Assembly (NCBI GenBank): GCA_963668365.1
Contig: OY764266.1
Span: forward strand, 1,736,001-1,800,000
DNA from: VXNE01 sp963668365
Lineage (GTDB): Bacteria; Pseudomonadota; Gammaproteobacteria; Pseudomonadales; Azotimanducaceae
Direction of reading: 5' to 3'
DNA: 64,000 nt
The notes beneath the pieces are model-generated. The model did no database searches, had not been told where the DNA came from, and worked only from the letters and a program-made list of their open reading frames with translations. Shown here in pieces: positions 52,469-60,800 of the stretch. The first letter of the stretch is position 1; every line of letters starts with the position of its first letter. The position numbers and the translations under genes are program-made.

Positions 52469-53575
52469 ATGGGTCTGAGGCATTGCATCGACGAGATTTC
52501 GAGACTTTGTGCCGACGACGCCGGTGCCCTGCCGTCCGTCGACGCCATTGCGCACCACATGAGCGGGCGACCATTCGGAATGAAGCGGACTCCCGCCATT
52601 GTGCTATGCGTCATTACGTTGTTGGCGGACAGGGACCGGCACGAACTTTATGAAGACCATCGGTTTGTTCCGCATTGGGGGCCGCAGACGCTCCTGCGCG
52701 TTCTGAAAGCTCCCTCGAGGTTCGCGATCTCCACGGCATCCATGTCCCCCATCAGCGGACGTTTCATGCAGCAATATTGTCGGGCGCTGGGGGCGGGCGG
52801 GGCGGAGAGTGACGCGCTCGTTGTGGTCGCTCGGAAGGTGCTGTTGCGCCACGCTGCACTGTCCGTCTACGCTCGACAAACAGAGTCCGTCTCAATGGAG
52901 GCACGAGCATTGCGACGAGCGTTGGAAACTGCGAGGTCTCCCGCCGACATGCTCTTTCGAGCCATCCCGGACGCCTTGGGCCACCCGTCGCTGCCGTCAG
53001 ATGGTGCGGAGAGGGGACGTTTTCTCACCGCGGTCGAGCGGGTTTGGGATGAGCTTGAGTCGGCGGACACCGAACTGCTTGAACGCTTGGGGCACGTGGC
53101 CTTCGAAACGCTCGGGTGCGCAAGCACCCACGACACACGGGCACAATGCCGCGATTACGCTGGGCGCATGGTCGCGGACAGCCGGATGCATCACGGTTTT
53201 GAGCAGTTTCTCGATCGTTTAGTCGACGACTCGATATCGGACGACAGAGGATGGTTCTCCAAGGTGCTTGATGGTGGTTTGGGGATTCCCACGCCCATCC
53301 ACTCTTGGGGCGACGGGCATGCATCGCAGGCAGAGTTTCTGCTCCGAAGGAACTTGCTGGCAATGCAGCGCGCCGGACGCCTGCTTGCCGAACTGCAGTT
53401 GGAGGAGGAGGCACGACCATTCGCTCTATTTTGGCCCAACCCAGACTGGCAGCAATTCGGCAGTGACGTCCAAACTCTCAGCCAGAGACTGTCCGCGATG
53501 GTTCGGGAGATTCCCAGGGATGAGCGCGTACCGGTCATAGTCAATTTAGCCAGAGAGTTTCGCGGAGTGGCATGA
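52469..53575 (+). CDS. Unknown 368-residue protein coupled to the PAPS-reductase gene
   Basis: No recognised domain. The protein is helical and charged, with no membrane segment or clear nucleotide-binding motif. The ATG at 52469 lacks a ribosome site, and its frame is continuous with the IS end and, if the element is removed, with the ParA-like fragment. Its N-terminus may therefore be missing. The stop overlaps the next gene by four bases (ATGA), so it is co-translated with the PAPS-reductase-family gene and likely acts with it. It is probably a subunit or a specificity factor of a modification or defence system; this is inference. Confidence 0.65.
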   Translation: MGLRHCIDEISRLCADDAGALPSVDAIAHHMSGRPFGMKRTPAIVLCVITLLADRDRHELYEDHRFVPHWGPQTLLRVLKAPSRFAISTASMSPISGRFMQQYCRALGAGGAESDALVVVARKVLLRHAALSVYARQTESVSMEARALRRALETARSPADMLFRAIPDALGHPSLPSDGAERGRFLTAVERVWDELESADTELLERLGHVAFETLGCASTHDTRAQCRDYAGRMVADSRMHHGFEQFLDRLVDDSISDDRGWFSKVLDGGLGIPTPIHSWGDGHASQAEFLLRRNLLAMQRAGRLLAELQLEEEARPFALFWPNPDWQQFGSDVQTLSQRLSAMVREIPRDERVPVIVNLAREFRGVA

Positions 53576-54477
53576 GAACACGACACATCATCGGCATCTC
53601 CGGTGGCAAGGACTCCGCAGCGCTCGCAATCTACCTGACTCGAAAGCGTTCGGACTGGCGGTACTTTCGGAAGTTGGCGGAGAGCGCGGGATGTGCCGAA
53701 GCGGCGCAGGAGATAGAGGACGCGAAACGCGCGCCCGACGTCGAGTGCTTCTTCACGGACACTGGGAAGGAGCTGCCGGAGGTCTACCAATACCTCGACG
53801 TCCTCGAAAAGTACTTGGATCAGCCCATCAGACGGCTTTCGCCGTTCCCCTTAGGTGACGATGCCAACACCGCCCCGTTCGACCACTTTCTGTGGGCAGA
53901 ACACGGAGGGCTGCTCCCATCGAGACGGCAACGCTGGTGCACCTACAAGATGAAGATCAAGCCCATGGGCGCGTTCGTCGGAACGGCCCCGACCATCAAC
54001 TACGTTGGTATCCGGGCGGACGAGATGGCTCGCTCGAAGCTCAGTTCCCTGAGCAACGTCACGCCCGTCTATCCCTTCGTCCGCGATGGGCTGGTCCGCC
54101 AAGACATCGTGGCGCTCCTTGAGGAAACGACCGGGCTTCCTGACTATTACGCTTGGCGGTCTCGATCAGGGTGTTATTTCTGCTTCTTTCAGCGCAAGGG
54201 TGAGTGGCTTGGCTTGCGGAAACACCACCCAGATCTGTTCCAAAAGGCGATGGCCTACGAGGCCGAGACGTACGACCCAGACACTGGGCGAATGTACACA
54301 TGGATGGACAAGATGTCCCTAAAGGAATTGGACACCGAGGCGCGCAACGGCGTCCACCGAAGCTCAAGCGAACTGATAGCAACGGACGCCGAGGTGTCAT
54401 GGCAAGAGCGGATGTTGGGCCAGAATTTATCGGACGATAGTCCGTACGATCACGCATGCGCCATCTGTTCGCTCTGA
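53572..54477 (+). CDS. PAPS-reductase/DndC-like family protein
   Basis: 301 residues. The PP-loop SGGKDS is at residues 10-15. CFFTDTGKELPEVYQYLD and RRQRWCTYKMKIKP (C123) fit DndC-like enzymes, and two CxxC pairs (C201/C204, SGCYFCFF, and C296/C299, ACAICS) could hold an Fe-S cluster or zinc. Relatives act in DNA phosphorothioation (DndC, SspD) and in type 4 BREX (BrxP); the other Dnd and Ssp genes are absent here. So it is either a new modification enzyme or a nucleotide-signalling/defence effector. Coupled to the unknown gene upstream. Confidence 0.85.
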   Translation: MRTRHIIGISGGKDSAALAIYLTRKRSDWRYFRKLAESAGCAEAAQEIEDAKRAPDVECFFTDTGKELPEVYQYLDVLEKYLDQPIRRLSPFPLGDDANTAPFDHFLWAEHGGLLPSRRQRWCTYKMKIKPMGAFVGTAPTINYVGIRADEMARSKLSSLSNVTPVYPFVRDGLVRQDIVALLEETTGLPDYYAWRSRSGCYFCFFQRKGEWLGLRKHHPDLFQKAMAYEAETYDPDTGRMYTWMDKMSLKELDTEARNGVHRSSSELIATDAEVSWQERMLGQNLSDDSPYDHACAICSL

Positions 54478-54506
54478 TCGATTGGCACCAGTGATAGCTT
54501 TCGGCG

Positions 54507-55400
54507 TCAGACGAACTCTCCTTCTGAACCCAGCATCATGCCCGGGGTCAAACGCGGCTCGTCGTCCGGAGCCGATGGGCCCATAGTGGTGTTCTCACCG
54601 AAGTGCCCGAGCCATCGGGCCAGCAGGCGGATATCGGTGTCAGCGACCTTGTTGAGGTCGCGCGTAACCCGCCGCTCTATGAGCGCGCGTAACTCAGACG
54701 GGCCCATCTGGGTCATTCGGGTATCAAACTCTACCCTGACAACCCGAAAAGCGGTCATGTCTCGTAGCGCCTTGCGGATCTCGGTTCGCGCTGAGCGCGA
54801 GCCGCAGTGGACTCGGACGCGCTCACGATCACGCCGAGTCCAGTCATCGTCGGCAGTGAGCCCCGCCGTCGCCCTGAGAAACGACTCCGGGTCTGACCTC
54901 GGGAGCCAAATGGGCACATCCGTGCCGCCCTCATTCGCCGCTCCCTTGACTTGCCCTTCGGTGATATCCGGGCCGACCGGAGAGGCAGGCGTTGATTCTT
55001 GACGAACGATATCTACCGCTTCTAGGATCGCAGGAGCGTTGGCATCGACTTCATGAAGCACTTCCAGATTGGGGTCGGCACCCATGCCAAGGCCCTGCCT
55101 GGTCGCATTGGCCGAGCCGATGAGCGCCCTGTCATCGGCCACGTACAGCTTTGCATGCAGCCGAGGGCACGCGAACAGTGGAACGTTGTGTTCTGCCGTC
55201 ACATCCCACACGCGCCAATCAGACGCCCCGGAGGCTAGGTCGCTAATCGCCCACCTCGTGTACACCGCTCGCCGCACACCTGCCTTGGTAGCTCCAAGCA
55301 GTTCTGCGACGGCGCTGCTGCCGACGTAGGCGGAAATAATCCATACCCGGTCGTAGGCGCCCGCGAACAGATTCCTAACCTGTGAGATCCAAGGGGTCAA
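54507..55400 (-). CDS. PLD-family (HKD) nuclease
   Basis: 297 residues from a TTG that overlaps the stop of the ATPase gene (TTGA). One HKD motif is present: H82 and K84 (LHAKLYVADDRALIGSANATRQG), with the S/N residues after. A single motif means it works as a dimer, as in BfiI and many PLD-type restriction nucleases. The second half has no family match and contains VTRDLNKVADTDIRLLAR. It is last in an operon helicase-ATPase-PLD and would be the cutting component. Confidence 0.83.
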   Translation of the reverse strand: MTPWISQVRNLFAGAYDRVWIISAYVGSSAVAELLGATKAGVRRAVYTRWAISDLASGASDWRVWDVTAEHNVPLFACPRLHAKLYVADDRALIGSANATRQGLGMGADPNLEVLHEVDANAPAILEAVDIVRQESTPASPVGPDITEGQVKGAANEGGTDVPIWLPRSDPESFLRATAGLTADDDWTRRDRERVRVHCGSRSARTEIRKALRDMTAFRVVRVEFDTRMTQMGPSELRALIERRVTRDLNKVADTDIRLLARWLGHFGENTTMGPSAPDDEPRLTPGMMLGSEGEFV

Positions 55401-57115
55401 TACTCTTCATCCCGGAAGATTGCTGCGGCTTTACGACTCCACGCAAGAAGGTGACGTCGGAGATCCTCAGCTTCCTTGTCGTCGTACTGGTCGGCCTCGG
55501 CCATAAGGCGTGCAAAGGCTGCTACCAAGCTACGGACAACCCTCAGTGCGTCTTGCATCGTTGGCGGATCGGCTGCTTCGTCGGGGTCGTCTTCAACTAG
55601 GAGCTTTGCCAACACGTCACTAATCGGGTGCTTCTGGTGGAAGTGGATAACCATGTGGTTTCCGACAGCAATGTGAAACATCTCCGCGGGCGTGGCGTAA
55701 ATGTCCCTCGAATAGTCCAATTTGAGGTCATGCGCTTCCACCTCCCCCGGGCGCACATCCTTGGCCAACTGGTCACCTGACATTGAGTCCCCGTAGGCAG
55801 CCACGGTGCCCTCGTGGTCCTCAGACGGCTCTCTCGTATCCATCGAAAGCGGACGGTCACCCTCCACCATTCGCGCTCCGACCGTGACCAGTTCAGAGGT
55901 GGGCGCCACCGTCGGGTCGCTCGGACGGTCGGGGCCGGGCTTCTTCTTGCGGGTGTTCTTTCGTTGGAGCCTCACGCGACGTTGCATCTCGCGAAGCTGG
56001 TCCTTAATGTTAAAGGCGACCTTTAGTCTTTCTACGTAGACTTTGTCCTCTTCTGCTCCGTCCTCCTCCAGCTCGCGGATCTCGGACTTAAGCTCCTCTA
56101 TGGGCCACGATGCGAGGTCGGCTAGTCCCCGGGCTTGTTGCTTATCGGTCGTTATCCCGAAGATTTCGTCTAAATCTGTATCGAAGTCCACACTCACGCC
56201 AACCCAACGGTCCACGGTCTTGTCTTCGCGCAGCCAATTCGGGTCCAGATCGATCTCCCTACCAGCGCGCAGAATTGACACGCCCTTTAGCCTGTTTGCC
56301 AGTTTGCCGTACGGGGCTTCCCCGGGATCCCTGAAGGTGTCATTCAGTCTCCTGTCTTCTGTCACGAAATCGCGTCGATAGGACGAGGTCAGGATGTACA
56401 TGCCGAGCGCCCTATCCTGCGACGAACCGTGCGGGACGCAAATAGGGTATCCGTCATGACCTCCGGTGGCGTTCCTACCCGTGTCTCCAACGTGCCCTGT
56501 GTATGGTTGGAACAATGTCAAATCGCCGGTGAACCCCCAATCAGTCAACTCGTCCGTGGACCAATTCTCCAAGAACATCGGATCGATGGGGAGCGCCTCC
56601 CGAGTCTCGGTTGTCTCGCTCTGTTCGTTATATACGTTAATGACGATCTTCAGCGTCTTGTACTTCAAAAACTCGCGGTGTATGCGGCCGCAAAGCCAAA
56701 CGAGCTGATCCTGGATGGTCTTTGCGCGGTTTCGGGTTTCAACACCACGCCAGATGACTAGGGTGCCGTGTTTCATCGCCGTGATCGGGGCAGACATTCC
56801 ATCAAAGGCTTTGTGACCCCACGCTGGCAGGGCCTTCGGTTGCGGGTTCGGCAGACGGTTCCTTCCTAGGATTTTCGCGTCACCCTCTAATGACAGTCCG
56901 GTCGAAGGTATTGCCTCCCCATCGGCGACCTCGTCATTCTGCCAAGACATGACCAGAACGTCCGAGGCTTGGCTAAAGGAGGCGGCAAGGAGACCCACGC
57001 CGAACTTGCCGAGACGTTGGCCGCGCTTCCCGCCGCTATCGTCACCCGCATGGAAGCCGTACTGCAGGCAGTGCTTGAGAACTGGCGAGTCCATTCCATT
57101 GCCGTTGTCAAGCAC
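55397..57115 (-). CDS. MORC/MutL-like GHKL ATPase, main part, broken by ISKra4 element
   Basis: 572 residues from a restart at MLDNGNGMD. This is the second half of the N-terminal ATPase domain and the rest. LDNGNGMD and GKRGQRLGKFGVGLLAASFSQA are the ATP-lid motifs of GHKL enzymes, in the arrangement used by MORC-like proteins of bacterial defence operons. The C-terminal 300 residues are helical with a charged patch (RRVRLQRKNTRKKKPG). The first ATP-binding motif (ELIDNSADA) is on the other side of the element at 59006-59176. The full protein would be about 630 residues. As it stands the ATPase site cannot form. Confidence 0.8.
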   Translation of the reverse strand: MLDNGNGMDSPVLKHCLQYGFHAGDDSGGKRGQRLGKFGVGLLAASFSQASDVLVMSWQNDEVADGEAIPSTGLSLEGDAKILGRNRLPNPQPKALPAWGHKAFDGMSAPITAMKHGTLVIWRGVETRNRAKTIQDQLVWLCGRIHREFLKYKTLKIVINVYNEQSETTETREALPIDPMFLENWSTDELTDWGFTGDLTLFQPYTGHVGDTGRNATGGHDGYPICVPHGSSQDRALGMYILTSSYRRDFVTEDRRLNDTFRDPGEAPYGKLANRLKGVSILRAGREIDLDPNWLREDKTVDRWVGVSVDFDTDLDEIFGITTDKQQARGLADLASWPIEELKSEIRELEEDGAEEDKVYVERLKVAFNIKDQLREMQRRVRLQRKNTRKKKPGPDRPSDPTVAPTSELVTVGARMVEGDRPLSMDTREPSEDHEGTVAAYGDSMSGDQLAKDVRPGEVEAHDLKLDYSRDIYATPAEMFHIAVGNHMVIHFHQKHPISDVLAKLLVEDDPDEAADPPTMQDALRVVRSLVAAFARLMAEADQYDDKEAEDLRRHLLAWSRKAAAIFRDEEY

Positions 57116-57192
57116 AGCGATGGTGTGGGGTGTACGTCAAAAATGTGTTGAAGTGAGGGAAGGTTGAGTTGTGGCGGGGTTGGGCGGATACT

Positions 57193-57217
57193 TCTGGCAA
57201 TATGTCTATTTGCCAGA
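57193..57217 (+). promoter_or_regulatory. Inverted repeat ahead of the transposase ribosome site
   Basis: TCTGGCAA (57193-57200) and TTGCCAGA (57210-57217) are perfect arms with a 9-base loop, three bases before AGGAGG. In mRNA the hairpin would sit next to the ribosome site and could limit expression; as DNA it could be an operator. Confidence 0.5.
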
Positions 57218-57229
57218 CAAGGAGGTTCC

Positions 57230-57625
57230 ATGGCGGCGCCACGCGACATCGACGTTCTCATCGGGCAACGGGATGCGTTGCTGGGGGAGTTGGCCGGGGT
57301 GGGCGACCTGCGGCCGGGCACGTTGCAGGCGCGCCACCGCCGGTGCGGCAAGCCGACCTGCCGCTGCGCGCGCGAGGGCGATCCGGGGCACGGGCCGAAG
57401 TGGGTGCTGGTGTCGCGCGTCGCGGGAAGGACGCGCAACTGGACGATACCGGACGAGGCCGTGCAGCGGACGCGGGAGCATCTCGACGAGTGCCGGCGGT
57501 TCCGGGAGTTGACGCGGGAGTTGATCGCCGTCGGCGACGAGCTGTGCCAGGCGCGGCTGGAAGGGGACGCGCCCGGGGCACCGGGAAAAAGGGGGCGCCG
57601 GGCTCCGCGTTCGAGGCGCGGCTAG
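57230..57625 (+). CDS. orfA of ISKra4-type element (DUF6788-like)
   Basis: 131 residues, ATG behind a perfect AGGAGG at 57220-57225. LQARHRRCGKPTCRCAREGDP and WVLVSRVAGRTRNWTIPDEAV form a short zinc-finger-like domain (two CxxC-type cysteines) that accompanies this transposase family. It ends 30 bases past a slippery A5G5 stretch, where ribosomes can shift to the transposase frame. Confidence 0.72.
   Translation: MAAPRDIDVLIGQRDALLGELAGVGDLRPGTLQARHRRCGKPTCRCAREGDPGHGPKWVLVSRVAGRTRNWTIPDEAVQRTREHLDECRRFRELTRELIAVGDELCQARLEGDAPGAPGKRGRRAPRSRRG
57586..57595 (+). other. Candidate -1 frameshift site (A5G5)
   Basis: The run AAAAAGGGGG is read as AAA AGG GGG in orfA; slipping back one base gives AAA AAG GGG, the transposase frame. 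No initiation codon with a ribosome site exists for the transposase nearby, so frameshifting would make an orfA-transposase fusion. Confidence 0.5.
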
Positions 57626-58965
57626 CGACGGCGCTGGACGCCGAGGCGGGGCGGCTGCTCGGGGACGGGGTGCTGGACGGGATCGGCTTCGAGCGGCTGG
57701 AACGCGCCTGCCGCCGGGTCGCCCTGGAGGCGATGGGCCGGGCGCTGGCGGCGCGGCTGAACGCCGACCGCTCGGACGAGCGCGGGCCGCGGCTGGCGTG
57801 CCCTCGGCGGGACCGAAGCGACCACCGCGGCGACGGCCTGGCGCGCTACGCCGGGCGGCGCGCGAAGACCTTCGTCACGGCGCTCGGGGAGATGGAGCTC
57901 TCGCGCGCGTGGTACCACTGCGACGGCTGCGGCCGCGGCTTCGCGCCGCGCGACCGGGAACTCGGCTTCGGCAAAGGCGGTCTGTCGCCGGCGGTGCTGC
58001 GCATGGTCGGCTGCGCGGCGGGCGAGGTGAGCTTCGCCGCGGCCGGTTCCCTGCTGCACGAGCTGGCGGGCCTGAACGTCGACGCCAAGACGGTGGAGCG
58101 CCGCGCCGAGGCGCTCGGCCGCGAAATCGCGGCGGACGAACGGGAACGGGCCGCGGCCGGGCCCGCCACCGCGCCCACGCTGTATCTCGGTCTCGACGGC
58201 ACCGGCGTGCCGGTGCGCGGGGCCGAGACCGAAGGGCGGGCCGGCAAGCAGCCGGACGGTTCCGCGAGGACGCGCGAGGCGAAGCTCGCGGTGGTGTGGT
58301 CCGCCGAGCGGACCGGCGCCGACGGCGCCCCGGCGCGCGACCCCGGCTCGGTCACCTGCTCCGCCGCCATCGAGTCCGCCGCCACGCGCGACACCGACGC
58401 CGTTCCCGCGCCCTTCGCGCAGCGCGTCGTGCGCGAGGCCGCGCGGCGCGGCTTCGGCGCCGCCGAACGCCGCGTGGTGATCGGCGACGGCGCGGCCTGG
58501 ATCTGGAACATCGCCGCGGAGCACTTCCCCGGCGCCGTCGAGATCGTCGACGTGTTCCACGCCGCCGAACACCTGTTCGACATCGGCCGGGCCGTCTACG
58601 GAGACGACAACGATCTCGCCCGCGTCTGGGCGGAGCAGCGCCGCGGCGAGCTCCTCGCCGGCGACTTCGACGACCTGCTCCGGGCCGTCGGCGCCCACGC
58701 CGGCCGCTGCGAGGAGGCCCGCAAGGGGCGCGCCTACTTCGCCGGCAACCGCCGCCGCATGGACTATCCCCGGTTCCGCGCCCTGGGACTGTGCATCGGC
58801 AGCGGCGTCGTCGAGGGCGCCTGCAGGAACGTCGTCGCCTGCCGCCTCAAGCGCGGCGGCATGCGCTGGACCGTGGCCGGCGCCGACGCCATCCTCGCCC
58901 TGCGTTCCTGCATCGTCAGCGACCGCTTCGACGACTTCTGGCAGCGCCGCGCCGCCGCAAATTGA
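57586..58965 (+). CDS. ISKra4-family transposase
   Basis: About 460 residues from the frameshift site. LGLDGTGVPVRG (first aspartate), VVIGDGAAWIWNIA (second), VDVFHAAEHLF, and IGSGVVEGACRNVVACRLKR with the glutamate give the DDE catalytic set of the ISKra4 family; MRWTVAGADAILALRS is typical of the end. It is complete to the C-terminus, so the element may still be active. No separate start was found. Confidence 0.85.
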   Translation, partial: KKGAPGSAFEARLATALDAEAGRLLGDGVLDGIGFERLERACRRVALEAMGRALAARLNADRSDERGPRLACPRRDRSDHRGDGLARYAGRRAKTFVTALGEMELSRAWYHCDGCGRGFAPRDRELGFGKGGLSPAVLRMVGCAAGEVSFAAAGSLLHELAGLNVDAKTVERRAEALGREIAADERERAAAGPATAPTLYLGLDGTGVPVRGAETEGRAGKQPDGSARTREAKLAVVWSAERTGADGAPARDPGSVTCSAAIESAATRDTDAVPAPFAQRVVREAARRGFGAAERRVVIGDGAAWIWNIAAEHFPGAVEIVDVFHAAEHLFDIGRAVYGDDNDLARVWAEQRRGELLAGDFDDLLRAVGAHAGRCEEARKGRAYFAGNRRRMDYPRFRALGLCIGSGVVEGACRNVVACRLKRGGMRWTVAGADAILALRSCIVSDRFDDFWQRRAAAN

Positions 58966-59005
58966 CCCTTCATCTCACAATCGAGACGTACACCCGATGG
59001 TGTGG

Positions 59006-59176
59006 GGTTGGCGGCGGTTTTTGTCGACCACCAGGGCAAATTCCGATCTCGGTCGCTTTCGCGTCTGCGCTGTTGTCGATAAGTTCTGCAACCGCACGCG
59101 AAGTGTTCCGGTACGGGCCGGATTTCGCGAGTTGGACGTACGGCCCTGCAGGTATGATGACGTCACTGTCGTACAT
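59006..59176 (-). pseudogene. MORC/MutL-like GHKL ATPase, N-terminal fragment
   Basis: ATG at 59176 behind GGAGAG. The fragment encodes VQLAKSGPYRNTSRAVAELI and DNSADAKATEIG, the first GHKL motif (N-D-A). Near 59041 the frame shifts by one base to FALVVDKNRRQPHTIAV, which joins LDNGNGMD across the ISKra4 element after removal of one target copy. So the gene was disrupted twice: by a one-base indel and by the insertion. It begins 24 bases after the helicase stop. Confidence 0.8.
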
Positions 59177-59200
59177 GATGGATTCTCTCCTGCTCGAGCA

Positions 59201-60457
59201 TCATTCAGGTAAGGGGTCCCAGATTCGATCCCACTGACAGAAAAGGTCTGCGAGGGTCCCAAAATCCACGTATGAGTCGTCTACTATCATCCGAATTTCA
59301 GCACCGGATGTGCCTCCTGACTTCGGTCCGCGAAGGGCGCGGCCGATCATCTGTTGCAGTCGAACGGCGCTCGTGGTCGGCTTGCCAACCACTGCAGCGC
59401 TAATTTGGGGGACGTCGAATCCTGCCGTCAGCACATTACAGTTGAAGATGGCTTGGGGAGAAGGGAGGTCGGATATTGGTTTGCTGAATGTGCGGATGTA
59501 GTGTGAACGGTGGTCACTCCGGGTCTGCCCGGAAACGGCGTAGCTGTGCGCATGTCCACAGGCTTTCATCATCGTGGAGCACTCTAGCGCCGAAGCGACC
59601 GACGGGGTGAAGGCGATTACGCGCTTGTGGCCACCTTCAAAAAGCTCGCGCGTGATCTCGACGATCTTTTGGTTTCGGGCAGCGTCTTCGCCTAACGCGG
59701 TAAGGGCTACGTCAGAGTAGTCGGATCCGCCGTCGGTTGGAGGAGGAGTGCCACCGAATGGATGCGTAACCACCGTAGCGTCGGCCAGGTAGCCGCGTGA
59801 CACCAGAAACTGGACGGGGTTGCCGCCGTCGCCAATCCCTACCTTGTGCCCACGATACATATCCGCGAGCGCCTCGCTCTCGTCTGGATCAGCTCGGCCA
59901 GGCGTGGCGCTCAGCCCCAAAAGTGGTCGGTCGGCCCCGTCCACAGTCACCAAGGTCTCGACGATAGCACGATACGAAGGCGCGACCGAGTGGTGCGCCT
60001 CATCGAAGACAATGAGACCGACCCGTCGCCGAAGGGACTGGTTGATCCAAGGATCATCAGCAATGGCTCGGCCCGCCATCTGCAGCCCTGCCACCAGCAT
60101 GGTGTTGCGTTCTATGGTAGTGCCATATTCGAAGCTCTCCCCTTCCCCGTGCCACTGGATGACCGCAGCCTCGACGTCGCCGTGGTGCTTCCACGCTGCC
60201 TTGAAGTCCTGTGCGGCCTGTCCAATGAGTTCCTTTGTGGGGGTAAGCCACAGCACCATCTGCCCCTCCCTTTCGCGCAGCCAGCTCGAAATCGCTGACA
60301 TGGCCATGCGCGTCTTGCCGGCGCCTGTCGGGGCATGCAATAGTGCCCGGCCGTGATTCTGGAGCGTGTCCAGGATTTGATCGACTGCGATCTTCTGGTA
60401 GGGGTATAGGCCGTACTCGGGGCGGACAAGATCGAAGGGGGCTTGGGCGACTGTCAA
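59201..60457 (-). CDS. SF2 DEAH-box helicase
   Basis: 418 residues from a TTG with no clear ribosome site. Walker A is APTGAGKT (42-49), the DEAH box VFDEAHHS (150-157), motif III LSATPGR (182-188), and the second RecA domain ends with QQMIGRALRGP (motif VI). It has the two helicase cores and little else, like restriction-type and DrmA-like helicases. The frame stays open upstream of the TTG without another start, so a short N-terminal extension or older frameshift is possible. It is first in the operon with the ATPase and PLD genes and probably unwinds or translocates DNA for them. Confidence 0.87.
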   Translation of the reverse strand: MTVAQAPFDLVRPEYGLYPYQKIAVDQILDTLQNHGRALLHAPTGAGKTRMAMSAISSWLREREGQMVLWLTPTKELIGQAAQDFKAAWKHHGDVEAAVIQWHGEGESFEYGTTIERNTMLVAGLQMAGRAIADDPWINQSLRRRVGLIVFDEAHHSVAPSYRAIVETLVTVDGADRPLLGLSATPGRADPDESEALADMYRGHKVGIGDGGNPVQFLVSRGYLADATVVTHPFGGTPPPTDGGSDYSDVALTALGEDAARNQKIVEITRELFEGGHKRVIAFTPSVASALECSTMMKACGHAHSYAVSGQTRSDHRSHYIRTFSKPISDLPSPQAIFNCNVLTAGFDVPQISAAVVGKPTTSAVRLQQMIGRALRGPKSGGTSGAEIRMIVDDSYVDFGTLADLFCQWDRIWDPLPE

Positions 60458-60800
60458 CGAGCGGGGGACCAGAGATTGAAGACCGGGGGCAGCGTACGTT
60501 ACGAGCCTCCCGCGCGCAACCGGCCGCGAGCCTTGTCCAAGAAGTGAGCCTGAACGGAAGGGTTGATTCCAGCGCGAAGCGAGTCTGAAGAGTGGCGGCG
60601 GGGATCATCGGAGGATGACCTAGGGCTGAAATCCGCTGGATTACGGGGCCGGATTAGGTGTTGGGCGAGCGGCACGTGATGCCGAATTGGCGGCTGAGAC
60701 AGACGCGAAAACGGACCGTTTCCGGAGAAGCGTTCGGGTGATCAGCAATGGAACACGACTATCGGATGCGACGTGCCTGTGGAGTCTCGGACGGGAGCGC
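60458..60800. other. Divergent intergenic region, helicase/HEPN-like genes
   Basis: 343 bases between divergent genes. One frame continuous with the helicase gene is open here but has no start. No promoter motif or repeat is certain. Confidence 0.35.

Larger units (their letters stand above)
57129..58994 (+). mobile_element. ISKra4-family element with 11-bp target duplication
   Basis: 1866 bp. The ends are GGTGTACGTC (57129-57138) and its inverse GACGTACACC (58985-58994). The same CGATGGTGTGG stands directly outside on both sides (57118-57128 and 58995-59005), so this is a clean insertion. The element holds two overlapping frames, orfA (57230-57625) and the transposase. Its GC content is higher than that of the ATPase gene it interrupts. 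Confidence 0.9.

Noticed and set aside
53572..54477. Classical Dnd phosphorothioation locus
   Set aside because: Only a DndC-like protein is present; DndA, B, D and E homologues are absent.
57169..57585. Transposase starting at 57169 in one long frame
   Set aside because: The part before 57586 is out of frame with the real orfA, which has a perfect ribosome site and cysteine motifs; it is a shadow.
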